Positions 54,354-63,624 of a stretch of 64,000 nucleotides of DNA are shown one piece after another (position 1 is the stretch's first letter; the number at the start of each line of letters is the position of its first letter). The stretch comes from Mycolicibacterium cosmeticum. Its GTDB lineage: Bacteria; Actinomycetota; Actinomycetes; Mycobacteriales; Mycobacteriaceae. Position numbers and translations under genes: made by a program. Where the stretch lies: the NCBI RefSeq assembly GCF_000613185.1, contig NZ_CCBB010000003.1:1984001-2048000 (forward strand), given 5' to 3'. Below the pieces are notes generated by a model. That model was not told the DNA's origin. It searched no databases and saw only the letters and a program-made list of their open reading frames with translations.

Positions 54354-54929
54354 ATGACATCGGACGACAAGGCCGAGTTGATCCGCGACGCCGCCCTCGC
54401 CGAGTTCGCAGCCCGCGGAGTAGCCACCACATCGCTGCGTGAGGTGGCGTCGGCGGCTGGAGTGTCGGTCGGGCTGATCCAGCATCATTTCGGCACCAAG
54501 GCCGACCTGGTGGAAGCTGTGGATCGCCATGTCACGGAGGTAGTTCGTACGGTGCTCGCTACCGGCACGACGGCCATCACGGTCGAGGATTATGGACAGC
54601 AGGTAGCCGAACTGCTGGCAGAGCACACCACGGCGGTCGACTATCTCGCCAGGGCGCTCGCAGATGGCACCCCATACGGATCGTCGATTTTCGACACCCT
54701 GACCGACATGGGAATCGCGCGCTGGGAGCGGCGAGCCGAGAAAGGCCTCGCCGCCGCCGACTTGGACATTCCTTGGGCAGCGATCAACAGCGTCCTGGTC
54801 ATCTTCGGTACCGTGTTGCTTCGTCCGCACATCGAACGTCATCTGCCCGATTCGCTGTTGTCGCCGTCGCAGCTGGCGCGCTGGCAGGCAGCGATCTCGG
54901 CATTGTTGAGACGCGGATACCTGCGCTGA
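54354..54929 (+). CDS. TetR-family transcriptional regulator
   Basis: A 191-residue TetR protein: TSLREVASAAGVSVGLIQHHFGTKADLVEAV is the helix-turn-helix. The ligand-binding part is ordinary. No operon partner is adjacent; the nearest gene downstream is another TetR on the opposite strand. Target unknown. Confidence 0.88.
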   Translation: MTSDDKAELIRDAALAEFAARGVATTSLREVASAAGVSVGLIQHHFGTKADLVEAVDRHVTEVVRTVLATGTTAITVEDYGQQVAELLAEHTTAVDYLARALADGTPYGSSIFDTLTDMGIARWERRAEKGLAAADLDIPWAAINSVLVIFGTVLLRPHIERHLPDSLLSPSQLARWQAAISALLRRGYLR

Positions 54930-54999
54930 GCCCAATAAGTGTGTAGCGGCCAGCGCACGCTCAATCGGTGCTGAACTCGGCCGGCCTCCTTGCTCGCGA

Positions 55000-55152
55000 A
55001 GCAGTTGTCACATCGCAGACCAAGCAGACGAACTCGCGCGCCACGTCGAAACCGCACTGCGGGAAGCCATGTCCGACGCTGCTTATCAGCGGCTGTTACG
55101 CCTCCTTGAGCGAGCTGTCGACCTGGCGCCCACTCTCGACATCGATGTCTGA
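55000..55152 (+). pseudogene. Possible 3' remnant of a regulator (MarR-like tail)
   Basis: The frame ending at 55152 reads ADQADELARHVETALREAM-SDAAYQRLLRLLERAVDLAPTL, an amphipathic helical pattern like the C-terminus of MarR-type regulators. Nothing upstream resembles the DNA-binding domain, so if real it is truncated. The family assignment is tentative. Confidence 0.3.
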
Positions 55153-55164
55153 GCGACCGAGGCG

Positions 55165-55845
55165 TCAGGCTGGTGGCGTGACCAGGGCCCGGATGCCGCC
55201 TTCAGTAAAGCGGAGGAGAGCGTCGTGGCGCTCGTCGACGTCATCGGTGTGCATCCGGCCGGCGGTGAGGCTGTCAAGGCGCAGGTTTTTGGAGTAGGTG
55301 TGCAAGCTGGCGGCCACCAGGTGCAGGTAGGCATCGTGGATCGCGACGTCGTCGGCGTCCGGAAACAATGACTGCAAGGCGGCGATGAAGTCGGCGGCGA
55401 TGGCGTTGTAGTCCTCGGCGACCAAGCGCTTGATGGGTTGTCCGGAGTTCGCGAGTTGGGCGATGAAACGGAAGTAGTTGTCCCACCCCGGATCTCCAGC
55501 TCGCTGGCGCATGGGTTCGGTGAAGGCGTCGATCAGTGCGCGCAGTCGCCGTGCCCGGCTCCCGCGGGCGGATAGTGCTGCCAATCGGGTGCGGCGGTCG
55601 TCGTTCAGGGGTTGGATACGGCGCAGCAGGACAGCGCGAAAGAGGCCTTCCTTACCGCCGAATTGGTCACTGACCGACGCGAGACGGGTGCCGGCATGGT
55701 CGGTGATGTCGCGGACGCCGACGCCGAAGTAGCCGCGGTCGGCGAAGAGCTCTTCGGCGCTGTTGAGCAGCCGGTCCCGAAGGTTCTTGCGGTTGGCTTC
55801 GCGCGTGCTGCGTGGGAACTGTTCGGCTGATGCGGAATTGGTCAT
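55165..55845 (-). CDS. TetR-family regulator of the FAH/MBL module
   Basis: A 226-residue TetR protein: GVRDITDHAGTRLASVSDQFGGKEGLFRAVL is the helix-turn-helix, followed by a C-terminal domain of the type seen in CerR-like regulators. Its ATG overlaps the stop of the fumarylacetoacetase-fold gene, so both are read from the promoter at 56.8 kb. That promoter carries repeated GGAAC-N4-GTTCC sites, likely its own operators. Confidence 0.88.
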   Translation of the reverse strand: MTNSASAEQFPRSTREANRKNLRDRLLNSAEELFADRGYFGVGVRDITDHAGTRLASVSDQFGGKEGLFRAVLLRRIQPLNDDRRTRLAALSARGSRARRLRALIDAFTEPMRQRAGDPGWDNYFRFIAQLANSGQPIKRLVAEDYNAIAADFIAALQSLFPDADDVAIHDAYLHLVAASLHTYSKNLRLDSLTAGRMHTDDVDERHDALLRFTEGGIRALVTPPA

Positions 55846-56753
55846 GAGTCGATGATGGTGTGTGTGATGCGGCCGATGCCGTCGATGGCCAGCTCCAAGG
55901 TGTCGCCCGGACTCAACCAGTGGCCGGTTTCCATGCCGCTGCCGCCGGGAAGTGTTCCGGTGGCGAAAAGTTCACCGGGTCGGAGGCGTTCGCTTCGGGA
56001 GGCGTGGGCGAGGACCTCGCTCAGGCTGTGTTGCATACCGGCGCTGGACACCGTCGACACCGTCGAGCCGTTGATGGACACCGTGCCGCGTAGCGTGTCG
56101 ACGCGGGGCAGGATTTCGTCGGCGGTGACCGCGACCTCGGACAGCGAGCTGGCGAAGTGCTTGGACTTCTGCGGGCCGAATCCGCTGTCCATTTCGGCAC
56201 GTTGAACGTCGCGGGCGCTGAAATCGTTGAGCGCGACGAAGGCGCCGATCGCGTCGAGCGCCTCGGCCGGGCTGGCATTGAACAGTCCGCGCGCCAGCAC
56301 GAATCCGATTTCCAGCTCGTAATCGAGGGCCTGACTGTAGATGGGGAAGCCGATCGGCGTACCCGACGGTACGAACGTCATCGCGTTGGACATGTAGTAC
56401 ATGGGTTGGGCGTAGAACAGCGGCTTGGGTTTCAGCAGTGGGAACGTGCGTCGGGTGAGGGCTTCGACAGTCTTGACGATTCGGTACTGACCGGGATGGA
56501 AGCGTCGGACCAGCCCCCGGCTGGCGTCCAGCACATGCTGCTCGTAGAGCATGAAGTCGCGGAAGGATACCGGCTGAAACGGCAACAACATTGCACTGTG
56601 CTGAAGGTGCTCATCGGCGCGGGCGAGTTCCCAATTCTCATCGAAAACCCGTCCACCCAACGGGGTGTCGTCGTCGGTCGGCTGCCAGGAGCCGGTGGTG
56701 TCCTGGGCCTGCAGCTGCACACCGTCGGCGGTGCGTACACGTCGGAGCTTCAC
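55842..56753 (-). CDS. Fumarylacetoacetate hydrolase-fold protein
   Basis: A 303-residue FAH-superfamily enzyme. It has metal-binding acidic residues in DYELEIGFVLARG and LNDFSARDVQRAEMDSGFGPQKSKHF, and the closing GTLPGGSGMETGHWLSPGD. Members hydrolyse, decarboxylate or isomerise 2-keto or diketo acids with Mg2+. The GTG start follows GGAGG. It is the first gene of a two-gene operon with TetR and is divergent from the MBL hydrolase. Confidence 0.87.
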   Translation of the reverse strand: MKLRRVRTADGVQLQAQDTTGSWQPTDDDTPLGGRVFDENWELARADEHLQHSAMLLPFQPVSFRDFMLYEQHVLDASRGLVRRFHPGQYRIVKTVEALTRRTFPLLKPKPLFYAQPMYYMSNAMTFVPSGTPIGFPIYSQALDYELEIGFVLARGLFNASPAEALDAIGAFVALNDFSARDVQRAEMDSGFGPQKSKHFASSLSEVAVTADEILPRVDTLRGTVSINGSTVSTVSSAGMQHSLSEVLAHASRSERLRPGELFATGTLPGGSGMETGHWLSPGDTLELAIDGIGRITHTIIDS

Positions 56754-56834
56754 CGAGAATCGTTCCTCCCGTCGGAGCGGAACAGTCGTTCCACAGTATC
56801 GCAGAACGATGCTACTCTCGGAACAATCGTTCCG
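56753..56834. promoter_or_regulatory. Repeated GGAAC-N4-GTTCC dyads, candidate TetR operators
   Basis: Two perfect dyads, GGAACAGTCGTTCC (56779-56792) and GGAACAATCGTTCC (56820-56833), are 41 bases apart, about four helical turns. Half-sites GAACGAT/ATCGTTC also occur at 56756-56766 and 56804-56810. They fill the gap between the divergent FAH and MBL genes. Confidence 0.72.
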
Positions 56835-56853
56835 CCTCGGTGAGGAGTCTTGC

Positions 56854-57603
56854 GTGCGGGAGATCGCCGACGACGTGTTCTGTGTGGAAGGCACCGCGGT
56901 CAACTGGGTGTTACTGCGCGACGGTGCGGAGCTCACGCTCATCGATGCCGGCTGGTCGGGAGACACCGGGCGGGTGGAGGACTCGATCCGCGCATTGGGT
57001 CGGCATCCCCTGGACGTTCAGGCGATCCTGTTGACCCACGCCCACCTGGACCACATGGGTGCCATCAACCATTTCCACAAGCGTTACCGCACCCAGGTGT
57101 TCATGAGCAGTGCCGAAGTCGGCCACGCCCGCGACGGGCACCTACAACAAGCAAAGCCCGGCGACATCGTCAAGCGGTGCTACCGGCCCTCGGCGCTGCG
57201 CTGGACCGCACGGATCATCGCGGCCGGGGCGCTGAAACCGGTCAAGCTCCCGCACGCCCAGCCCTATCCGCACACCGGTTCGCTCGATCTACCCGGAGCC
57301 CCCGTGCCGGTCGCATGCGGGGGACATACCTCTGGCCACAGTGCCTTTCACCTGCCCCACAAGGGTGTCCTGATCACCGGTGATGCGTTGGTTACCGGAC
57401 ACCCGCTGTCACCGGTCAGCGGTCCTCAACTGCTGCCACCGTTCTTCGCCCACAACCCCGCCGAGGCCGAGGACGCCTTGACAATCCTGGCCGGAATCGA
57501 TGCCGAAATTCTCGTCCCTGGGCACGGGGACCCGTGGCGCGGAACCCCGGCCGCCGCTGCCGAGCACGCCCGCCGACGGGCGAACACCACCAACACACCC
57601 TGA
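56854..57603 (+). CDS. Metallo-beta-lactamase-fold hydrolase
   Basis: A 249-residue MBL protein: metal motif THAHLDHMG near residue 64, further His in CGGHTSGHSAFHL, Asp in LITGDALV and final His in PGHGDP. It would hydrolyse a thioester, lactone or similar bond in the cytoplasm. GAGGAG precedes the GTG. It is divergent from the FAH gene and followed after 36 bases by an alpha/beta hydrolase, forming a hydrolase module under TetR control. Confidence 0.88.
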   Translation: MREIADDVFCVEGTAVNWVLLRDGAELTLIDAGWSGDTGRVEDSIRALGRHPLDVQAILLTHAHLDHMGAINHFHKRYRTQVFMSSAEVGHARDGHLQQAKPGDIVKRCYRPSALRWTARIIAAGALKPVKLPHAQPYPHTGSLDLPGAPVPVACGGHTSGHSAFHLPHKGVLITGDALVTGHPLSPVSGPQLLPPFFAHNPAEAEDALTILAGIDAEILVPGHGDPWRGTPAAAAEHARRRANTTNTP

Positions 57604-57639
57604 CGCGGGCGCCGGCACCGCATTCGGAAAGGACTCCCC

Positions 57640-58998
57640 ATGGCAGAGGCATCCCTGCTGCAGAAGCTCGCCGTCACGATGTGCGCTGTCACCGGCAGCA
57701 CGGACGTGGCCGCCCGTTGGGCCGGGGCGGCACCGTTCCTGCCCGCCCTGTTCGTGCTGCGCTATGCCAACATGGGCGGGCTCGATCACGCATTGTTCGC
57801 CGCGCAGATCCGCGGCGCTCGGTCCTTCCGTGACGACCGCTGGTGCGGCTACTGGAACAGCATCGCCGACGCCCACGCGCGGCGAGCGTCCGACATGCTG
57901 CGCAGCCTGGCCGGCGCCGACTCCGCCGCCGTGCCCGACCTGACCGACCCGAACGCCGCGACCGCCACCGGACACGTCGAGCGGCTGGCCGCGTGGATCG
58001 CTCCCGCCGCGGTGCTGTTCGCCGATCACGGACCGCAACCGGACGCGCCCGGCCTCACCGCGCTCGTCGACGAGCACGCACCGGCCGGCGATCGTGACCA
58101 CATCAGGTTGGCTTATCAGGCGATTGACGCATGGGTAAAGGCGATCACGTACTACCAGGTATGTGCCTTTCCTGGTCACGCCCCTCATCGGATGCGGGCC
58201 TACTGGCACTCGCGGCATCTCTTCGACGCCCTGATTGGCGCCTTGGCGCCCACGCTGGGCCTCACCGTCGAACACGTTGACATCCCCGTCGCCGGTGGTG
58301 ACGCCGTCCGCGGCTACCTCGTCGTACCGCCCGGATCGGGGCCGCACCCGGTGGTGCTGACCACCAACGGTTTGGAGGGTACCGTCCAAGAGTTGGCGAT
58401 CCCTCAACTGCGCTACCGCAATTCGGGCATGGCGATGTTCCTGATGGAGATGCCCGGCAGTTACGCCTACACCGATCGGATGCGCCCGGAATCAGAGGCG
58501 TTCTACCACCAGGTTATCGATCATCTCGCCGCCGATCGACGGCTCGCCCCGGATCGGATCGCAATGGTGGGGGTCAGCTTCGGCGGGTACTGGACCGCGC
58601 GCCTGGCCGCCACCAACGATCGGCTGGCCTGTGCGATTGCGTGCGGGGCACCCACGCACCGTTCTTTTCACGGGGGCGCACTGGGTATCCCGCAGATCAT
58701 CCTGCACGCGTTGGCCGAGACCGTCGGGGCGGTCCACCCCATCGACCTGATGAGCAAGCTGAGGGCGTTGTCCATTCGGGATCTCTACCGGGACATCACG
58801 ATTCCGCTGTTGGTGATCAATGGGGATCATGACACCCTGATGAGCACCCAGGACTCCAGCGACCTCGCCCACGCCGCAGCGGACGCCACGTTGCTGCTCT
58901 ATCCCGACGACGATCACTGCGCGATGGGTCACTACCGCCAATGGCTGGACCGCTCCCAGCAGTGGCTCCTCGACCACCTCGCGGTGACGGCGCGCTAG
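57640..58998 (+). CDS. Alpha/beta hydrolase with N-terminal helical extension
   Basis: A 452-residue protein. The first 200 residues are helical and not recognised. The hydrolase domain follows, with nucleophile GVSFGGYW, Asp in VINGDHDTL and His in DDHCAMGH, similar to FrsA/dienelactone-type hydrolases. It probably acts on the same compound as the MBL protein. AAAGGA lies upstream of the ATG. Confidence 0.82.
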   Translation: MAEASLLQKLAVTMCAVTGSTDVAARWAGAAPFLPALFVLRYANMGGLDHALFAAQIRGARSFRDDRWCGYWNSIADAHARRASDMLRSLAGADSAAVPDLTDPNAATATGHVERLAAWIAPAAVLFADHGPQPDAPGLTALVDEHAPAGDRDHIRLAYQAIDAWVKAITYYQVCAFPGHAPHRMRAYWHSRHLFDALIGALAPTLGLTVEHVDIPVAGGDAVRGYLVVPPGSGPHPVVLTTNGLEGTVQELAIPQLRYRNSGMAMFLMEMPGSYAYTDRMRPESEAFYHQVIDHLAADRRLAPDRIAMVGVSFGGYWTARLAATNDRLACAIACGAPTHRSFHGGALGIPQIILHALAETVGAVHPIDLMSKLRALSIRDLYRDITIPLLVINGDHDTLMSTQDSSDLAHAAADATLLLYPDDDHCAMGHYRQWLDRSQQWLLDHLAVTAR

Positions 58999-59032
58999 AC
59001 ACAAGCGTGGCGGGAACCACGCGGACTGCACC

Positions 59033-59800
59033 TCAGTCGCGGTAGTCCGGTTGCGTACGATCGAGCATCCGCAGCATCGCCGCCCAAGCCAGGTCGTATC
59101 CCACGTCGTCGGTGAAGTCATCTCCTGCCGCGTCGCCGACGAGCTGCTGGGCGGTGTGCTCGCTGATGCTCGGGTCGGGAAGGACCAACTCTCCGAGTTG
59201 CGATGCAGCGACCTGGATTTCGCAGGCCTTGTTCAAGTAGTACATCCGCAGGAAGGCCCGCGCGGGGGTCGCGCCCACCGTCAGCAGGCCGTGGTTGCGT
59301 AGGATCAGCGCGTCGTGTGCCCCGAGATCCGCGACGAGTCGCTTCTGCTCGTCGAGGTTGAGCGCCACACCCTCGTAGTCGTGATAGCCCACTCGGTCGA
59401 AGAACTCCATCGAGATCTGGTTCACCGGCAGCAGTCCCGAGGCCGCCGCCGCCACGGCGCAACCGGCGAGTGTGTGGGTGTGCAGCACGCACATCGCGTC
59501 CTGACGCGCTGCGTGGATCGCCCCGTGGATGACGAAACCGGCCGGATTCACGCGGCTGCGTGGTTCACCGATGACGTTGCCGTCCAGATCGATTCGTACC
59601 AAGCTCGACGCCGTGATCTCCTCGAAGAACAACCCGTACGGGTTGATCAGGAAGTGGTCGTCCTCGCCGGGCAGTCGCACCGAGATGTGCGTGAATACCA
59701 GGTCGGTCATCCGGTAGTGGGCGACCAGACGGTACACCGCGGCAAGTTCCTGGCGCAGTTGCGCCTCGGTCGCCGCGGGGTCGCGTGAATCGATACCCAT
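59033..59800 (-). CDS. Class II aldolase/adducin-family protein
   Basis: A 255-residue protein: zinc ligands in CVLHTHTLAGCAVAA and LRNHGLLTVG, with FTHISVRLPGEDDHFLINP at the start. The substrate may be a phosphorylated sugar or a hydroxy-keto acid. It is the last visible gene of the minus-strand operon, two bases after the Rieske stop, so it likely acts late in that pathway. Confidence 0.87.
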   Translation of the reverse strand: MGIDSRDPAATEAQLRQELAAVYRLVAHYRMTDLVFTHISVRLPGEDDHFLINPYGLFFEEITASSLVRIDLDGNVIGEPRSRVNPAGFVIHGAIHAARQDAMCVLHTHTLAGCAVAAAASGLLPVNQISMEFFDRVGYHDYEGVALNLDEQKRLVADLGAHDALILRNHGLLTVGATPARAFLRMYYLNKACEIQVAASQLGELVLPDPSISEHTAQQLVGDAAGDDFTDDVGYDLAWAAMLRMLDRTQPDYRD

Positions 59801-59802
59801 GC

Positions 59803-61023
59803 TCAGTATCCTTGGGCGGTAGGGCCGGCCATGCGGTCGGCGACCAATTGCTGGAACATGGCGGTCACCTGATCCCAGTGTGGCACCAGGCTGGTGCGAT
59901 CCGAGGCCGGCGAGTGCCGCCCCGCCTGCAGCTTGTCCAGGATCGGCAGGTCCTGTTCGTTGACCCCGAACAGCACCTCGGCCAGTCGCTTACGGTTCAC
60001 CGAGTGATCCTCGGATGCACCGTCCTGGTCGACGAAGATCGCCATGTGCTCGACGGTGCGGTCGGCGCTCAACGCTTCGAAGCCGATCACCTGAAACCAA
60101 TCGGCCTCCAGGAACAGCAGTGCATTGGGGAACACGCAGAAGATGTCCTGGTTGTCGGTCTTCTCCGGCGGGACCTCGCCGAGGAACGGCAGCGCCTCGG
60201 ATGTCTTCGCCGCCTTGCCCGTCGCCCCCCGCGGGTAGCAGCCGCCGATGATCTCCGGTGCCAGCACCTCGTCGTCGACGTCGAGCGATGAATTCACCGG
60301 GCCGACCTGCGGATGGATGAACGGCAAGTGGTAGAAGTCGAGAAAATTCTCGACGACCAGTTTCCAGTTGGCGGCGACGTCGAACACGCGCTCCGCGGCC
60401 AGCCGGATCCGGCCGAAGTCGATGTGTGACCATCGTTGCGCCAGCGGCGCGACGAACCGATCGAAGGACGCCGCGGCCGCGGCGATATCGCGTTCGGCGA
60501 GGTCGACGAACACCATTCCGGCCCACACCCGGCTGGCCACCGGCAGCAGGCCCAGCGCCCGCTTGTCCGCCGGCCCGCTGCGCCCCTGGCGCTCGCGCTG
60601 GAAGTACGGAGTCGCTGCGAGGCTGCCGTCCAGGTCATAGGACCAGCAGTGGTAGGCGCATTGGATACGGCGCTTGACCGTGATGGGTTCCTCCGTCAGA
60701 GCCATCCCGCGATGCCGGCACGAATTGTGGAAGACCCGGATCTCGCCGTCCTCACCATGGATCATCAGAAGTGGCTGGCCGGCAACGGCAATCGGCTTGA
60801 CCTGTCCCGGTTCGCCCACCCAGTGGGCGTAGCCGGCCCAGACCCAGCCGGTGCCGAAGATCCGCTCACGTTCGAGCTCGTGCACCGCAGTGCTGGTGTA
60901 CGAGTGCGCGGGAATGATCGCGCACTGGGAGCTGTCGCTGGTCAGCGGTCCCGTCGCCACCCGGTTCCCCGTGGAGGTGGTGTGGAAGTCGACATCGTGC
61001 ATCGTGTGCCGTCCAATCGTCAT
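59803..61023 (-). CDS. Rieske-type (2Fe-2S) oxygenase alpha subunit
   Basis: A 406-residue oxygenase. Rieske ligands are Cys102, His104, Cys122 and His125 (SCRHRG, CAYHCW). The catalytic iron is held by His232 and His237 (NFLDFYHLPFIHP) and a later acidic residue. It would hydroxylate or demethylate a substrate using electrons from a reductase; none is encoded next to it. The start overlaps the upstream stop (ATGA). The style fits enzymes that attack quaternary amines or aromatic acids; the substrate is unknown. Confidence 0.9.
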   Translation of the reverse strand: MTIGRHTMHDVDFHTTSTGNRVATGPLTSDSSQCAIIPAHSYTSTAVHELERERIFGTGWVWAGYAHWVGEPGQVKPIAVAGQPLLMIHGEDGEIRVFHNSCRHRGMALTEEPITVKRRIQCAYHCWSYDLDGSLAATPYFQRERQGRSGPADKRALGLLPVASRVWAGMVFVDLAERDIAAAAASFDRFVAPLAQRWSHIDFGRIRLAAERVFDVAANWKLVVENFLDFYHLPFIHPQVGPVNSSLDVDDEVLAPEIIGGCYPRGATGKAAKTSEALPFLGEVPPEKTDNQDIFCVFPNALLFLEADWFQVIGFEALSADRTVEHMAIFVDQDGASEDHSVNRKRLAEVLFGVNEQDLPILDKLQAGRHSPASDRTSLVPHWDQVTAMFQQLVADRMAGPTAQGY

Positions 61024-61880
61024 GGTGCCGTTGCTGCTGATACGCCCAGTGCCGAGTCGAAGGCATCCGCCGCCCAACGCATCAGGGTCATCGACTCCGC
61101 CCAGCGATCCGAGATCTGCACTCCCTGCGCGTCGGTGATCGCATACGGCGTGGTTCCCAGCTCGGTGACGAATCGCGCCGGACGGTCCGGGTGGCGCCGC
61201 AGCAGCGACCCGAAGCCCCGGGCCCACCAATCTCGGAACCGGGCTTCCCACGGCTGCGCCATCGGATGTCCGAGCGGCACCTGGATCTGGGCGCGGGTCG
61301 CGATGCGCCCCTGCAGAGACCCGGACCGCTCCAGGATGTTCGCGACGAGGGATTCGTACTCCGGTTCGGGTAGTTCTGGGATCTCGTGCGCGCAGACGTA
61401 GTGCGACAGGTCGGCGGCGAGCTCGATCGACTCGTCGAGGTCCTCGAGCAGCATGCAGGTGAACCGCAGGTCGTTGGTGACCGTGTTGCGGTGCGTCTCC
61501 AGCTCCATCTCGATGCCCGCGTCGGCGCACATCCGGTGCCACCTGCCGAGCAGATGCGCCAATGCGGGCACGTCGAACCCGAATACCCGTGCGCAGCAGA
61601 TGATCCAGTCCGCCCCGACGATCCTCGCGTAGTCAATCGCCTGGCGGATGTCGTCGTCGGTGGCGGCGAACACCAGGACGCACCCGCGCAGACCGTGCGC
61701 GGCCAGCAACGGGGCGATGTCGGCCGCCGAGGGTGCCTGCCGCGCCCCCAGGTCGACTCCGATGCCCGCGTAACCCGCCCCAGCGATCCGCGCCACCTGT
61801 TCGGACAGGGTCCATGGTGCGCCCCGCCACGGCAGGTCCTCCATCGCCCACATCGACTGGTAGAGCCGCAATTCCGTCAC
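61020..61880 (-). CDS. Sugar phosphate isomerase/epimerase-like (xylose-isomerase-type barrel)
   Basis: A 286-residue TIM barrel of the AP-endonuclease 2/xylose isomerase type: GYAGIGVDLG, VGADWIICCARVFG and the metal-site strand IEMELETHRNTVTNDLRFT. It would isomerise a keto/aldo compound. The GTG at 61880 overlaps the dehydrogenase stop; further upstream sequence is inside that gene. In the operon it sits between the dehydrogenase and the oxygenase. Confidence 0.82.
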   Translation of the reverse strand: MTELRLYQSMWAMEDLPWRGAPWTLSEQVARIAGAGYAGIGVDLGARQAPSAADIAPLLAAHGLRGCVLVFAATDDDIRQAIDYARIVGADWIICCARVFGFDVPALAHLLGRWHRMCADAGIEMELETHRNTVTNDLRFTCMLLEDLDESIELAADLSHYVCAHEIPELPEPEYESLVANILERSGSLQGRIATRAQIQVPLGHPMAQPWEARFRDWWARGFGSLLRRHPDRPARFVTELGTTPYAITDAQGVQISDRWAESMTLMRWAADAFDSALGVSAATAP

Positions 61881-62845
61881 GACCGCACCTCTGCCCGGTT
61901 GATGGCGCGATCCGGCCGGCCATTGGTGCGCCATGACACCACCGCGTCGGCCTGCCGTCGCACGTATTCGGCGTCGGTGGCGTCGGACAGAAAACCGACG
62001 TGCGGCGTCGTGAGCACCCGGGGATGGCCGAGCAAGGGATGCGATGCGGGCAGCGGCTCCTGGGCGAACACGTCGAGAGCGGCTCCGGCGAGATGCCCCG
62101 AATCCACGGCGGCCAGCAGTGCCTCGGTATCGACGACCGCACCCCGGGAGACGTTGACCACGTGCGCACCGCGGGGCATCCGTGCGTAGGCGTCGGCGTC
62201 GAGCAACCCGCGGGTGTCCTCGGTCAAGGGCAGGAACACGCCGAGGACGTCGCTGACGGCGAGCACGTCGGCGTAGGGTGCCAGGTCAACCCCGGGCACC
62301 GCCACCGCACCGGGACGCTCGGCCGCGACGACGCGGCGCGCTGCCGCAGAGGCGAATTCGGCGTACCGGCGACCGATGGAGCCCAGGCCCAGGATGCCGA
62401 CCGTGAGTTCGGACAGCCGGCGCGGGGCCTCGGCGGGGCGGGCGTCCCACGGGTGCGCGACGCCGCAGCCCATGAAGAAGGGGAGTCGACGGATCAGCGC
62501 CAGGGTGAGCGCCCAGGCGTGGGTCGCGACTTCCTCACTCGCCACGGCGCCGACCGTCGCCACCCATATCCCGCGGCGGGAGGCGGCCTCGACGTCCACG
62601 TTGTCCGAGCCGTTCGACAGCAGGGAGATGACACGCAGCTTGGGCAATCGCTCGAGTAGGGCATCGTCGACGGGTGCGTACCCGACCAGCAGCGCCTCGG
62701 CGTCCTGTGCCGCGGCAGCGATCACGTCGGGGTCGCGCGACTGCGCGAAGGTCACCTCGAAACCGTTGGCCCGCAACAGCTCCATCCCCACGGTAGGGTC
62801 ATCACCGTCGTCGAGATCGGTGTAGACCGCCAGCGGTGCGCGCAT
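61877..62845 (-). CDS. D-isomer-specific 2-hydroxyacid dehydrogenase
   Basis: A 322-residue NAD enzyme: GILGLGSIGRRYAEF in the cofactor fold, catalytic Arg in SRGAVVD, Glu in DVFAQEP and His in TTPHVGFLSD. It oxidises or reduces a 2-hydroxy/2-keto acid pair. Its ATG overlaps the ABC ATPase stop, so transport and metabolism are coupled. Confidence 0.9.
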   Translation of the reverse strand: MRAPLAVYTDLDDGDDPTVGMELLRANGFEVTFAQSRDPDVIAAAAQDAEALLVGYAPVDDALLERLPKLRVISLLSNGSDNVDVEAASRRGIWVATVGAVASEEVATHAWALTLALIRRLPFFMGCGVAHPWDARPAEAPRRLSELTVGILGLGSIGRRYAEFASAAARRVVAAERPGAVAVPGVDLAPYADVLAVSDVLGVFLPLTEDTRGLLDADAYARMPRGAHVVNVSRGAVVDTEALLAAVDSGHLAGAALDVFAQEPLPASHPLLGHPRVLTTPHVGFLSDATDAEYVRRQADAVVSWRTNGRPDRAINRAEVRS

Positions 62846-63624
62846 CAGTGGCCCACCCCATGCAGGTGCGAGAGGAACTGGCGGGTGCGGTCGTGACGGG
62901 GATCGTCGAAGAACTGGTCGGGTGGCGCCTGTTCGACGATCACGCCGCCGTCGAAGAGCATGACCTCGTTGGCCACCCGTCGTGCGAACCGGGTCTCGTG
63001 GGTCACCACCACCATGGTCATCCCGGCGTCGGCGAGGCCCTCCATCACCTCCAGCACCTCGCCGACCAGCTCCGGGTCGAGTGCGGACGTCGGTTCGTCG
63101 AAGAGCATCACCGAGGGGTTCGTGACCAGGGCGCGGGCGATCGCGACGCGCTGTTGCTGACCACCGGACAGTTCGCCGGGGTAGTGCCGCAGCCGGTCGG
63201 CCATGCCCACCCGCTCCAGCATGGCCTGGGCGCTGGCGGCCGCGTCGGTCTTGCTCATTCCGACGACCTCGGTGAGTGCGAGGGTGACGTTGCGCAAGAC
63301 GTCGAGATGCGCGAACAGATTGAAACGCTGGAATACCATCCCGATGTCACGGCGCTGCACCGCCAAGTGGCGCTCGGGGAGTCGGCGAGTGGAGCCGTTC
63401 GACGACGTGGTGACGCCAACCTGCTTGCCGTTCAACAGAATGTCCCCGGCATCGGGGTGTTCCAGGAGCGCCATCAACCGCAAGATCGTCGACTTTCCCG
63501 AGCCCGACGGGCCGAGCAGGGCCTTGACTTGCCCTCTGGCCACGGAGAAATCGACGCCCTTGAGGACCTCGGTGTCTCCGTACCGGCGATGCAGATCGAT
63601 CGCCTGCAGGACGGGCGTACTCAT
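62845..63624 (-). CDS. Amino-acid-type ABC transporter ATPase
   Basis: A 259-residue ATPase: Walker [11 protein letters not shown]-loop [12 protein letters not shown], signature LSGGQQQR, Walker [13 protein letters not shown] and H-loop VTHE. The Q-loop and length match polar-amino-acid importers (GlnQ/HisP). The start overlaps the permease stop (ATGA). A small ligand such as an amino acid or opine-like compound is likely. Confidence 0.92.
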   Translation of the reverse strand: MSTPVLQAIDLHRRYGDTEVLKGVDFSVARGQVKALLGPSGSGKSTILRLMALLEHPDAGDILLNGKQVGVTTSSNGSTRRLPERHLAVQRRDIGMVFQRFNLFAHLDVLRNVTLALTEVVGMSKTDAAASAQAMLERVGMADRLRHYPGELSGGQQQRVAIARALVTNPSVMLFDEPTSALDPELVGEVLEVMEGLADAGMTMVVVTHETRFARRVANEVMLFDGGVIVEQAPPDQFFDDPRHDRTRQFLSHLHGVGH

